Source: Shewanella yunxiaonensis (GTDB taxonomy: Bacteria > Pseudomonadota > Gammaproteobacteria > Enterobacterales > Shewanellaceae). From it: a stretch of 64,000 nt of DNA. Under the pieces are notes generated by a model that ran no database searches, was not told the origin of the DNA, and worked only from the letters and a program-made list of their open reading frames with translations. Where the stretch lies: assembly GCF_018223345.1 (NCBI RefSeq), contig NZ_CP073587.1, forward strand, positions 3,708,501-3,772,500. Direction: 5' to 3'. This document shows, piece by piece, positions 27,660 to 36,836 of the stretch. Both the position numbers and the translations under genes were made by a program. Position 1 is the stretch's first letter. Every line of letters starts with the position of its first letter.

Positions 27660-28153
27660 AACAGAATCGCCCCTCGTAATTATTACCGAACACCGCATCA
27701 TTATGGTGCATTAGTTTAGACGGTGCGGTTTATCAATGCTTTAAAATGGTGCTGACGCTAATTAAATCTTCCTTTTTATAATCAACTAAATAGCATAATT
27801 GCGTTGATATATAGTCTGGATAACTATAAGAAATAGCAGATTTTATGCCAGAAGAAACGGGGCAAGATCTGAGTTCGCCATTCAAACGTCGTGCAACAGC
27901 TTGCTATAACACCGCTAGGTGGCAGCTTAATACACGTACCGTGGCGCGGATATGCACCGGATTTGTTACCACAGTAGCACCCGCAGCAGTGACTGCAAAG
28001 GCGTTAGTTAACATAAAATTTACCTTTGATAATCAAAGGTAAGCACTGTTGTTCCAAAATCTGTGGCACTGTTATCATGACCGACATTCGTTTGGTTGAA
28101 ATGTGTTGGCCCAACCGATAGACATCGCCACCAATGGCTAAAAGGAAATCAGC
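27660..28153. other. Intergenic region between divergent operons
   Basis: About 490 bases separate the ATP-grasp cluster (leftward) from the peptidase/ABC operon (rightward). Apart from the NtrC-like sites it holds a 23-base palindrome at 28020-28042 (11-base arms beginning TTACCTTTGAT, one-base centre), 112 bases before the peptidase ATG, which could be an operator or a hairpin. A 65-codon open frame at 27845 has no ribosome site and low-complexity composition; I see no gene, tRNA or RNA family here. Confidence 0.5.
27694..27753. promoter_or_regulatory. Two NtrC-like operator sequences upstream of ATP-grasp cluster
   Basis: CGCATCATTATGGTGCA at 27694-27710 matches the enterobacterial NtrC site (TGCACCA-N3-TGGTGCA) at 12 of 14 informative positions. 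TGCTTTAAAATGGTGCT at 27737-27753 matches at 10 of 14. Their centres are 43 bases apart, about four helical turns. No convincing sigma-54 -24/-12 element lies between them and the ATP-grasp start, so the mode of control is unclear. Chance occurrence is possible. Confidence 0.35.
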
Positions 28154-29647
28154 ATGAAACTGAGTTATGCTCGCTGGCTCGTACCGCTATGGGGCCTGAC
28201 GATGGTCTATAGCGGCACGGTATCAGCGCAAACCGCCACGGATAAGGTACCAAAACCATCGTCAGACAGCTGTTATGTCAACGGCTTATCTGACCGCTTG
28301 CGCTGTGGCAGCGTTGAAGTAGCCGAAAATCCCAACAAGCCCGATGGCCGTAAAATTGCCATTCATTATGTGGTGATCCCGGCGATAAAAAATCTGGCAC
28401 CACAGGAAGCAGTTTTAGGGATTGCCGGTGGCCCAGGGCAATCGGCGATTGATAATGCCGCAGGATTTGAGCGTATGCTCAGCAAAGTCCACCAGCATCG
28501 CGATATTCTGCTGATTGATCAGCGTGGCACAGGCCAATCTAACCCGCTGGCCTGTGACAGTGACAATCTGACCGAGATGCTGGCACATGATGATGAAGCG
28601 GTGGATATTGCGGCTGAAACCCGTAAATGTAAACAGCAACTGCAAAGCCACGCCGATATTACCCAGTACGGCAGCGAACAGGCACTGCAAGATTTTGAGG
28701 CGGTACGCCATCATTTGGGGTATCAGAAATTGCACCTCTATGGGGTGTCGTATGGCACTCGCATGGCACAGCTATATATGCGCGACTATCCGCAGGCGCT
28801 CAGTACCGTCACACTAGACGGTGTTGTGCCGATGCAGCAAAGCGTGTTAGCCATCGGCAGTGCCATTGCCAGAGCACAAACACTTGTCATTAGTGATTGT
28901 GAACAAGATGCCTTGTGCGGCAAGACGTTTCCCAAACTGCGCCAGGAGTTGCAGGAACTCAGTGAGTCGCTGCACCAATATCCGGTGATGGAAAAGATCC
29001 ACCATCCGGTGACGGGAGAAACAGCGTTGTTGACTCTGACCCGCGATAAATTATTGGGGGCGCTACGATTAGCTCTTTATTCACCGTCCATCAGAGCGTT
29101 AATTCCGTTTGCCATCCATCAAGCCTATCGCAAAAATTACCAGCCGCTGTTGGGATTATTATCATTGCAAAGTGGTGCAATCGATTTAGCCATGGGGATG
29201 CATGCAGCGGTGGTCTGTGGCGAAGACTGGCCACGCCTGACCTCAGCACAACGCCAACAAGCCGAGCAGAGCGTTGTCGGTAAAGTGATGCTGCAAAGCA
29301 TTGATGAGAGCTGCCCCATCTGGCAGATCCCGCCGGCGCCAAAAGAGTTTGGCACCCCTATCGCTAGCAATATTCCAACACTGTTACTTTCCGGCGAGAA
29401 GGACCCGGCAACACCACCGGCGTGGGCGGAAATGGCGATGACAAAGCTCACTCAAGCCAAACATTTGGTCTCGCCCTATGCAACCCATAATGTGGCGGCA
29501 CAATCCTGTGCCGGCGACCTAATCGCCAAACTGGTGGAAACCGGTTCGATAAACCAGATTGATGGCAAGTGTCTGAAAAAAGATGTGCGCCGCAGTTTCT
29601 ACCTAAATGCCAGCACTGTTGAAGCGATGCCGGAGGGCTTGCAATGA
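28154..29647 (+). CDS. Secreted S33-family alpha/beta hydrolase (tripeptidyl aminopeptidase-like)
   Basis: A 497-residue exported peptidase-like hydrolase. Signal peptide residues 1-25 (GTVSAQ). The alpha/beta-hydrolase oxyanion segment GIAGGPGQSA and nucleophile elbow YGVSYGTRMAQ (Ser in GVSYG) are intact; the acid is likely in SGEKDPATP and the His in YATHNVAAQ, followed by the TAP-like C-terminal region with several cysteines. Relatives release N-terminal peptides or amino acids. Its last codons overlap the start of an ABC ATPase gene (ATGA), making a three-gene operon, so it may act on a peptide handled by that transporter. Confidence 0.87.
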   Translation: MKLSYARWLVPLWGLTMVYSGTVSAQTATDKVPKPSSDSCYVNGLSDRLRCGSVEVAENPNKPDGRKIAIHYVVIPAIKNLAPQEAVLGIAGGPGQSAIDNAAGFERMLSKVHQHRDILLIDQRGTGQSNPLACDSDNLTEMLAHDDEAVDIAAETRKCKQQLQSHADITQYGSEQALQDFEAVRHHLGYQKLHLYGVSYGTRMAQLYMRDYPQALSTVTLDGVVPMQQSVLAIGSAIARAQTLVISDCEQDALCGKTFPKLRQELQELSESLHQYPVMEKIHHPVTGETALLTLTRDKLLGALRLALYSPSIRALIPFAIHQAYRKNYQPLLGLLSLQSGAIDLAMGMHAAVVCGEDWPRLTSAQRQQAEQSVVGKVMLQSIDESCPIWQIPPAPKEFGTPIASNIPTLLLSGEKDPATPPAWAEMAMTKLTQAKHLVSPYATHNVAAQSCAGDLIAKLVETGSINQIDGKCLKKDVRRSFYLNASTVEAMPEGLQ

Positions 29648-30378
29648 TCAATGTCAGTAATATCAGCAAACGTATCGGCAACGTACAGGCGCTGGACCAA
29701 CTGAGCTTCCAGGCGGAGAACGGCATGATTACCGGACTGCTCGGTCCTAACGGTGCAGGGAAAACTACCTGTTTGCGCACAATTTTCGGCCTACTAAAAC
29801 CCGATGCAGGCTTTGCCGAAATCGACGGTATTGATGTTGCGAAGCAAACCGTTGCCGCCAAGCAACAATTAGGGTTGTTTCCCGATCCTTTTGGCTTATA
29901 TGAGCGGCTGACACCAAGGGAATATATCAGCTATTTCGCCCGGCTCAGCGGCATGAACAATCGCGCGGCGAGCGCGGCCACCGCCCAGGTGCTGAGTAAA
30001 CTGCGAATGGAAGATATTGCTGATCGTCGCTGCAAAGGCTTCTCGCAAGGGCAACGAATGAAAACCGCGCTGGCACAAGCCATCGTCCACCAGCCGACCA
30101 ATATCATCCTTGACGAACCGACCCGCGGACTGGACGTCATGAGCACCCGGGTGTTACGGGAACTGTTGCTGGAGTTGAAGCGGCAGGGTCACTGTGTACT
30201 GTTTTCCAGTCATGTGATGCAGGAAGTCGCAGCCTTATGTGACCGGGTTATTGTTATGGCGAACGGCAGAGTGGCTGCCATCGGCAGTCCGCAGCAACTG
30301 TGTGAGCAGACGGGGCAATCTTCACTAGAAGAAACCTTTATTCAACTGATAGGCACAGATGAGGGGATTGCGGCATGA
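29644..30378 (+). CDS. natA: ABC transporter ATP-binding protein, NatA-like
   Basis: Cytoplasmic ATPase of an ABC-2 exporter. In 244 residues it has Walker A GPNGAGKTT, a Q-loop near GLFPDPFGLYERL, the signature FSQGQRMKTAL (a variant of LSGGQ), Walker B IILDEPTRGLD and the switch histidine in FSSHVMQEV. Closest visible group is NatA of the sodium-exporting NatAB system, but the same architecture serves drug and peptide export. It overlaps the peptidase upstream and the permease downstream by four bases each. Confidence 0.85.
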   Translation: MINVSNISKRIGNVQALDQLSFQAENGMITGLLGPNGAGKTTCLRTIFGLLKPDAGFAEIDGIDVAKQTVAAKQQLGLFPDPFGLYERLTPREYISYFARLSGMNNRAASAATAQVLSKLRMEDIADRRCKGFSQGQRMKTALAQAIVHQPTNIILDEPTRGLDVMSTRVLRELLLELKRQGHCVLFSSHVMQEVAALCDRVIVMANGRVAAIGSPQQLCEQTGQSSLEETFIQLIGTDEGIAA

Positions 30379-31511
30379 TTGCTAAGGTCATTACGTTACT
30401 GCGAAAAGAGCTGATAGATGCCAGTCGCGACAAACGCTCGGTGTTAGCCGGACTTTACTATGCTATTGGCACGCCATTATTGATGTGTGGCCTGTTTATC
30501 GTGTTGATCAACCAGCTGTCTAGTCCGGATGATCTCCCGGTAAAAATGATCCATGCCGACAAAGCGCCGGACTTGGTGCGTTATTTGGGACAACAGGGCA
30601 TCAATAACGAAACTGGTAAAAAAGCCGACAAATTAGTGCTGGAAATCAGTGAGGACTACCCGGCTAACATGGCCCGGGGCCAAAGCGCTGAGGTTACCGT
30701 TATCGCCGACAATTCTGATGAAAAAATGCAGGAATCTATCCGGCGCTTACAAAAAGCGCTGCAGGCGTATTCGGCAGAGATGGGCAGTCTGCGGCTGATT
30801 GCACGCGGAATTGACCCGCGGGTGCTGCAACCGTTGACAGTTGAGCTGCATGACCAGGCCACGCCAGATTCAAAAGGCGGCATGATCCTGGGAATAGCAC
30901 TGTTTACGATGCTGTATTCGGTATTTATTTCCGGCATGAATCTGGCAATCGATACCAGCGCCGGGGAACGTGAACGCAACTCACTCGGACTGTTACTGAG
31001 TCATCCGATCACCACCGGACAACTGGTGCTGTCCAAACTATTAGCGGTGACGGTTTTCGCGATGCTGGGACTTGTGCTTATTCTGTTGATTTCGCATTTC
31101 GCTTACCCGATGGTGCCGTGGCCGGAATTGGGATTTAGTATCACTATCAGTCCATCGTTTATGGCATTGATGCTGGTGGTCGGTTTGCCGGTGGCCATGT
31201 TAGCCGCCAGTTTGCAACTGTTTGTATCCTTTATGGCAAAAACCTTCAAGGAAGCCCAGTCTTACCTGACCATGGTAATGTTCATTCCCTTGGCACTGGC
31301 CATGAGCGCCAGCTACAACATTGCCCCGGAAGTATTGAAATGGTTACCCGTTTCCGGGCAGCAACAAGCATTAATGGAAGTCATAAAGGGCAAAGCCATT
31401 CCCTGGTTGGAACTGGGTGCCGCTTCAGCGCTAACACTGCTGATAGCGGCTATACTGGCGCTGGCACTGACGCGCATGTTACGCAGTGAAAAAGTGATCT
31501 TCGGTCTGTGA
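30375..31511 (+). CDS. natB: ABC-2 permease, NatB-like
   Basis: A 378-residue membrane subunit. One N-terminal helix (about 23-45), a large extracytoplasmic region (about 45-170) and then five or six helices from about residue 175 (GMILGIALFTMLYSVFISG, LLAVTVFAMLGLVLILLISH and others), the NatB/YhaP-type topology of ABC-2 permeases. The motif AGERERNSLGLLLSHPI after the first core helix is the family's cytoplasmic coupling element. It is the last gene of the peptidase-natA-natB operon, followed by a strong terminator. Transported substrate unknown; sodium is only a family analogy. Confidence 0.85.
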   Translation: MIAKVITLLRKELIDASRDKRSVLAGLYYAIGTPLLMCGLFIVLINQLSSPDDLPVKMIHADKAPDLVRYLGQQGINNETGKKADKLVLEISEDYPANMARGQSAEVTVIADNSDEKMQESIRRLQKALQAYSAEMGSLRLIARGIDPRVLQPLTVELHDQATPDSKGGMILGIALFTMLYSVFISGMNLAIDTSAGERERNSLGLLLSHPITTGQLVLSKLLAVTVFAMLGLVLILLISHFAYPMVPWPELGFSITISPSFMALMLVVGLPVAMLAASLQLFVSFMAKTFKEAQSYLTMVMFIPLALAMSASYNIAPEVLKWLPVSGQQQALMEVIKGKAIPWLELGAASALTLLIAAILALALTRMLRSEKVIFGL

Positions 31512-31517
31512 GCACAC

Positions 31518-31546
31518 AAAAACGCCAGCATACGCTGGCGTTTTTT
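31518..31546 (+). terminator. Rho-independent terminator after natB
   Basis: A GC-rich 9-10 bp stem (AACGCCAGC and complement) with a 3-4 base loop and T run starts 7 bases past the natB stop. It lies between convergent genes and is A/T-flanked on both sides, so it likely works in both directions. Confidence 0.85.
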
Positions 31547-31563
31547 ATCACGAAATAATGGCG

Positions 31564-33059
31564 TTAGAAACGATACTCGTAGCTACCAAACAGGCTGCTA
31601 TTGGTGTCATTGCTACGCGTTTCAAACTGCGAACGTGAAGCTGTGCCTCCGAGGGTTACCATGCCATTGAAAGCAGGCATACGATAACTGAGTTCTAACA
31701 TCAGTAGATCTTCTTTGGGGGGCATCGGTGCCCAGCCGTTATCCACATTCTTGCCATCATCATTCAGCTTGGCATAGCGTAAATATGCCTGGATACCACG
31801 GCTATTGGTATATTGGCCTATTAATCCAAGCACATACACTTTCGCATCACTATCGTAAGTAGAGCCTAAGCTACGGCGATAGTAGCGGGAACCACTGAGA
31901 TAGGTGCTGTGTTCGTAGAAACAGTTAAACGTATTGGGGTCGGTACCACAGGCCACCAAAGTGTTCGAGTATTCCAGAAACAGTTTGTACTGCTGCTGAT
32001 TGAAGTTAAAGCGGGTATCAGCGCCATATAACTTGGCACAGTCTGCTAACTGCCAAGGGGAAGGGCCACTGGAATCTTCGCAAGTTTTCTCCAAATATAG
32101 CCCCACCGGCACACCGAACCAGTTGTCAGCGTAGCGGATATCATAACCGGCCATCTGGTTCCCTATCTTGCTCTCCAGCGAGGGGGCACAAGTCGTAGAA
32201 CCATCAGAACAAACGGTATTGCCCGAAATCGTATCCCAGAAGGTGCCAAGGCCGCAGTCCTGCCCCTGTCCGCAGATCTGCGTGGTCCAGGAGAAGCCGA
32301 TCTCTAATTGACGCAGCGGTCTCAACGTACCGCGGAAATTCCATAACGCAGTGTCCTCAACGGCACGGTCATCATTTTCCCAGCTGAAGCCAGTAGTCAG
32401 AGTCCAGGGACCGATCCAGGACAACCAGGGCGTTTCGAAACCATGGGCATCATTGCGACTCAGCATCAGTGATGGCATAGGTCTGGCATTGGTACTTTTG
32501 ATGAGATCGGTGTCAAATCCAGGCCCCCACCACTGCGGTACACTCCCCATCGTTACCACCCAGTTGCCCAGAATGGCGGCAAAATAGGAATCATCCAGGC
32601 GTAACGCTTTATCATCTTCCGGGTCCAACGCACCGGTAACTGACAACTTGTAGGCAAACCGCTGACCGACATAATCATGCGATGCAGTAAGTTCGCCTTT
32701 TTCCCGGTAGTCAGAGCCGAAATGCTGAAAACGAGCACTATCAGTTGCCAGCGAAGCTTTGATTTTGCTGTTGCCTTCATTACTGATGGCCTGCTGGTAA
32801 TAATAATTAACGCGCGCATACGCCTGTTGCTGCGCAGCGGTGAGTTTCTCGGGTTCAACTTTGGCCAAATCAGCCCCAATACCGGCCCACATCAGCGGAT
32901 AGGTATTCACCGGCACGGTAATCACCCCGGCATCAGCCAGCGACTGAATGTCGGCACGCAGGTAAACATCACTGGTGTCGACCCAAGGCGCGGCGCTCAC
33001 CAAGGCGCTGCACAGTAACGCGCAAACGCCCAATATTGATTTAAACCACTTATGTTGCA

Positions 33060-33060
<1 letters not shown>
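31564..33060 (-). CDS. Wzi-family outer-membrane protein
   Basis: A 498-residue outer-membrane beta-barrel of the capsule assembly Wzi family. The ATG at 33060 is used; the TTG one codon earlier is not needed. Signal peptide to about residue 23 (ALVSAAP), then the periplasmic helical plug region (TSDVYLRADIQSLADAGVITVPVNTYPLMW) and alternating barrel strands containing WWGPGFDTDLIKSTNARPMPSLMLSR, a Wzi hallmark, ending in EYRF. Wzi binds capsule or exopolysaccharide at the surface. The gene overlaps the coaD stop by one base (TGATG), but no capsule export genes are present in the window. Confidence 0.85.
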
Positions 33061-33611
<551 letters not shown>

Positions 33612-33661
33612 TTATCCGTTCTTTGGTGCGCTATTCTGCCACAACTGTTAGTCTCATGCAC

Positions 33662-33683
33662 AACCATCCGCTGTAGGATGGTT
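33662..33683 (-). repeat. Hairpin between glycosyltransferase and coaD
   Basis: AACCATCC and its exact complement flank a six-base loop just past the stop of the glycosyltransferase gene at 33689. Without a T run it is probably an attenuator or RNA-processing hairpin rather than a strong terminator. Confidence 0.5.
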
Positions 33684-33688
33684 AACAG

Positions 33689-34801
33689 TTATTCGTCCGC
33701 AATGAGCGCCAGATACTGCTGTACTATGGTGTCCAATGTCACCTTGGAGAGGATCTCCGCATCGGTCACATCTGGCTTGCTATCAAGCAATTGATCCAGC
33801 TTTTTCGCTAATGCCACCGGATCTCGCCGGGGTACCAGCCATTGCGCCAGATTGCCCGTCAAAATTTCTGTTGGTCCGTGAGGACAGGCAGTGCTAATGG
33901 CCGGAGTTCCCAAGGCAAGGGCTTCCAGCAGTACATTGCCAAATCCTTCATAATCAGAACTCAGCACCAAAGCGCGGGCATGCTTGATCCACGGAAACGG
34001 ATTTTGTTGGAAGCCCGCGACAATCACTCGCTGCTGCAATCCAAATTTAGTTATGGCTTTCTGCGCTTTCTTACGATTACTGCACAACAAGATTAACGGA
34101 AGGTTATGTTGCATCTGCTTTAACGCGGCAAACAGTACATCGTGACGTTTCTGCCGCGCAAAACGCCCAACGTGGATCAGATAATCACCTTTGGGCAAAT
34201 CTTCGGGAATAAGCTCAGCTTGCGCGCGGATCTCCGCCAGCGCAAACGGATTATAAATGGTGGTCACTGAAGCCGGCATGATCCGTGTTGACTGGCGTAA
34301 CTCGTCAGCGACACCTTCAGACACAGCGATAAGATGCTGACCATTCAGTGCTTTCTGTGCCCGCCACATCTCCAACCAGGCGATAGGCCCGAGTTTGCGC
34401 TGGCGTTTCAACTCCTCGTCCATTGAGTTATGCACCACACAGTACAAGGGCGATACGCCTGTATGTGTCATCAACAAATTGGTCTGATGCAGGTTGGACA
34501 GAAACAGATCAAAACGTCCAATGTTCTGCTGTAATTGTGTCAGGAAATTTTTAAGCTTGGCCACGGTGCCGTTGAGGCGCCAAAAACTGTCCAGATTGTG
34601 TTCATTGGCACCGAAGCAAAAGTGCAAAGGAATATCCACCGGGACTTCATGTTCAACCGCAGGTTCCAACACCAGCAGATGTGGTTCATGTCCCCGGGCT
34701 TGCAGTCCCTTTGCCAAGGTCAGCATCACCTTTTCGGCACCGCCGCCGGAAAGCGAATCAATCACAATAGCGATACGTTTAGGTAAAGTCGTATGGGACA
34801 T
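33689..34801 (-). CDS. Family 4 glycosyltransferase (LPS core)
   Basis: A 370-residue GT-B enzyme adding a sugar to the LPS core from a nucleotide-sugar donor. The N-terminus carries DSLSGGGAEKVMLTLAKGL; the C-terminal domain has the donor-binding region VGRFARQKRHDVLFAAL and the E-x7-E motif in SSDYEGFGNVLLEALALGTPAI. The ATG at 34801 is preferred over a TTG two codons before. It is in line with four other glycosyltransferase-like genes transcribed leftward. The sugar and linkage cannot be predicted. Confidence 0.88.
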   Translation of the reverse strand: MSHTTLPKRIAIVIDSLSGGGAEKVMLTLAKGLQARGHEPHLLVLEPAVEHEVPVDIPLHFCFGANEHNLDSFWRLNGTVAKLKNFLTQLQQNIGRFDLFLSNLHQTNLLMTHTGVSPLYCVVHNSMDEELKRQRKLGPIAWLEMWRAQKALNGQHLIAVSEGVADELRQSTRIMPASVTTIYNPFALAEIRAQAELIPEDLPKGDYLIHVGRFARQKRHDVLFAALKQMQHNLPLILLCSNRKKAQKAITKFGLQQRVIVAGFQQNPFPWIKHARALVLSSDYEGFGNVLLEALALGTPAISTACPHGPTEILTGNLAQWLVPRRDPVALAKKLDQLLDSKPDVTDAEILSKVTLDTIVQQYLALIADE

Positions 34802-34841
34802 TAGCAAAATCCTGATGCGACATGCCGGAGTGGGTACATAG

Positions 34842-35624
34842 TTATCGGAGCCCCACAGAGTCGTCTTTTTGTATCGATAACTCCGCTAATGCAGCATATT
34901 TATGAAAAGCATACTCGCCAAGAATAATCGCCATCAGCAATCCCCGCCAACCGTCTAAAAATCCTAAACTGAGGACATATTGCTGGAAAAAATCGGTGAA
35001 AAAACGCAATACCGCAAAAGCAATCGTGCTTTTTTTACCTTTGTTGGCTTTTTCCTGCGCCATCAGGCAAGCGTACTTAAGATGTTTTTCCTGCACATGC
35101 TGATAGTTGCGCCAACTGTAGTGTAACAGCGCGGATTTGAGTACTTTGATGCGCTGGTTGGGCTGCAACAACGTCTCATGTACCTGTCGTTCCTTAAACT
35201 TCGCCCCGACCTTATAAAACAGTTTGCCTTGTGGTGCGGTGTAACGGCCATGATTCAAAAACTTGCCGAAAAAATAGGTTTTCCAGGGAATTTTAATCAT
35301 ATTGACACCAGGATCGGCAACAGACAGCACTTCATCAATTTCTGCTTTCAAAGCTTCAGTCATCACCTCGTCGGCATCGATGGTCAATACCCAGTCATAC
35401 TGGCACAGAGCCAAAGCGCGGTTACGTTGTGGGCCATACCCCGGCCAGTCAGTGCAATGCACTTCACTGGTATATTTTTTAGCAATTTCCACTGTGCCGT
35501 CGGTACTGCCTGAATCCAGAATAATCAACTCATCAACCCAACCGTGCAGTGGCGCCAGGCACTGTTCGATACGGTCAGCTTCATTACAGACGATCAGAAA
35601 ACAGGAGATTTTATGTTGTCTCAT
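34842..35624 (-). CDS. Family 2 glycosyltransferase, WaaE/KdtX-like
   Basis: A 260-residue GT-A enzyme of the LPS-core glucosyltransferase group (WaaE/KdtX). Motifs: FLIVCNEADRIEQCL at the N-terminus, LDSGSTDGTVEIA, the DxD-type LTIDADEVM that binds the metal-nucleotide, and a hydrophobic C-terminal region with amphipathic helices (FFQQYVLSLGFLDGWRGLLMAI) for membrane association. In relatives it transfers glucose to heptose I. It belongs to the leftward LPS operon, 24 bases after the preceding gene. Confidence 0.88.
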   Translation of the reverse strand: MRQHKISCFLIVCNEADRIEQCLAPLHGWVDELIILDSGSTDGTVEIAKKYTSEVHCTDWPGYGPQRNRALALCQYDWVLTIDADEVMTEALKAEIDEVLSVADPGVNMIKIPWKTYFFGKFLNHGRYTAPQGKLFYKVGAKFKERQVHETLLQPNQRIKVLKSALLHYSWRNYQHVQEKHLKYACLMAQEKANKGKKSTIAFAVLRFFTDFFQQYVLSLGFLDGWRGLLMAIILGEYAFHKYAALAELSIQKDDSVGLR

Positions 35625-35648
35625 GCGACTTCGCTCTTAGTGAAATAT

Positions 35649-36785
35649 TTACTGGATGGGCCTTTGCTGTCGATTGCAGCAGTCTAATAGCAACTTTCGC
35701 TGTGTAATAACGTCCATCACCTGCTGCACAGCAATGTCGCTAACATAACCATTATCTGCGGCATAAATAACTGTGGACAGCGCACTCTTGGGTGGCGCCC
35801 AGTAAGGTTTACGTTGTCGCATCAAGGCAATCAACGGTACTTTTAACGCTCCAGCGAAATGCATGATAGAGGTTTCGACGCTAATGGCTAAATCGCTACA
35901 AGCAATCATCGCTGGCAGCTCAAAAAAATGGCCACTCACGGTAAACACCGCTATCTGCGACTGTAACGCGGTCGGTAATTGGCTCACTGCCTGTTGAATT
36001 TCCTGCTGTTTTTCACCAGTGACATTCAAGATAAATCGGCTTTGTCGACGCTGATTCACGGTATCAATCAACGCAAATAATTGGCCGATACTCCAATCCC
36101 GGCGATGATCGGTGGACAGATGATTAAGGAAAACTAACGGGCCGGATTGATTGGGAAAGTGTTGTGCAATCCACTGCTGAGCGGCGGTAAGGTATGGCTT
36201 ATCGGGTCGCAGCGATGGCAGTAATGCCGAGCCGGCTAACTCAATCCCAAAAATTCCGTGCGCCCACTGATAATAACGGTCGGTGATGTGATGATCCTGC
36301 GGCAGTAACCTGATATCTGGAGCGAACCGTGCATTGGCTTTGCGATAAAACCAGAAACCTAAACGCTTGGCCAAAAAGGACTGGCAGGGGCCAGCCACCA
36401 GTAGTGCGGCAGGCGCGATTTTGCGGGCAATGCTCAAGTAACGTTTGCCCCGTGATTGTGGCAAGGTCACAATAATGTCGTAACCTTGCTGTGCCGCCTG
36501 AGCTATCTGCCGTTGCTGCTGTACTGGTGAATCGCAACAGCCCCACATGTTTCCGAAGGCAGGCTCAGCTTCAATCCATTGCTGCATAATGTGGCTACGC
36601 GCTAACCGCCATACTTGCTTATCGTTGCGATCATCATCCAACCAGATATCGATTTGCAGATGCGGGTATTGTTGCTTTACCGCTTCCAGAAAGGTTTTGA
36701 TATACAGAAAGTCGCCTAACGCAAAGGGAGACATGACCAACAGTTTTTGGGCTTTCAGTAGTAATGCCTTGTCGATTACGGCCAT
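35649..36785 (-). CDS. Family 9 glycosyltransferase (heptosyltransferase-like)
   Basis: A 378-residue member of glycosyltransferase family 9, whose best-known members add heptose to Kdo or to the first heptose of the inner core. N-terminal VMSPFALGDFLYIKTFLEAVKQQYP corresponds to the family's GDxL acceptor-side motif, and the C-terminal donor site is recognisable in DLAISVETSIMHFAGALKVPLIALM (replacing the usual DTGxxHxAAAL with ETSIMHFAGAL). That variation, and the long sequence, suggest a sugar other than heptose. It has RDWSIGQLFALI as the linker region. Confidence 0.8.
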   Translation of the reverse strand: MAVIDKALLLKAQKLLVMSPFALGDFLYIKTFLEAVKQQYPHLQIDIWLDDDRNDKQVWRLARSHIMQQWIEAEPAFGNMWGCCDSPVQQQRQIAQAAQQGYDIIVTLPQSRGKRYLSIARKIAPAALLVAGPCQSFLAKRLGFWFYRKANARFAPDIRLLPQDHHITDRYYQWAHGIFGIELAGSALLPSLRPDKPYLTAAQQWIAQHFPNQSGPLVFLNHLSTDHRRDWSIGQLFALIDTVNQRRQSRFILNVTGEKQQEIQQAVSQLPTALQSQIAVFTVSGHFFELPAMIACSDLAISVETSIMHFAGALKVPLIALMRQRKPYWAPPKSALSTVIYAADNGYVSDIAVQQVMDVITQRKLLLDCCNRQQRPIQ

Positions 36786-36836
36786 TGTGTTATATCACCT
36801 CTCGATTCTGGTGCAGGATGGCTGCCCGATATCTAT

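Noticed and set aside
27845..28042. 65-codon open frame in the 494-base intergenic region
   Set aside because: Lacks a ribosome site, shows no family resemblance and ends in the 23-base palindrome.
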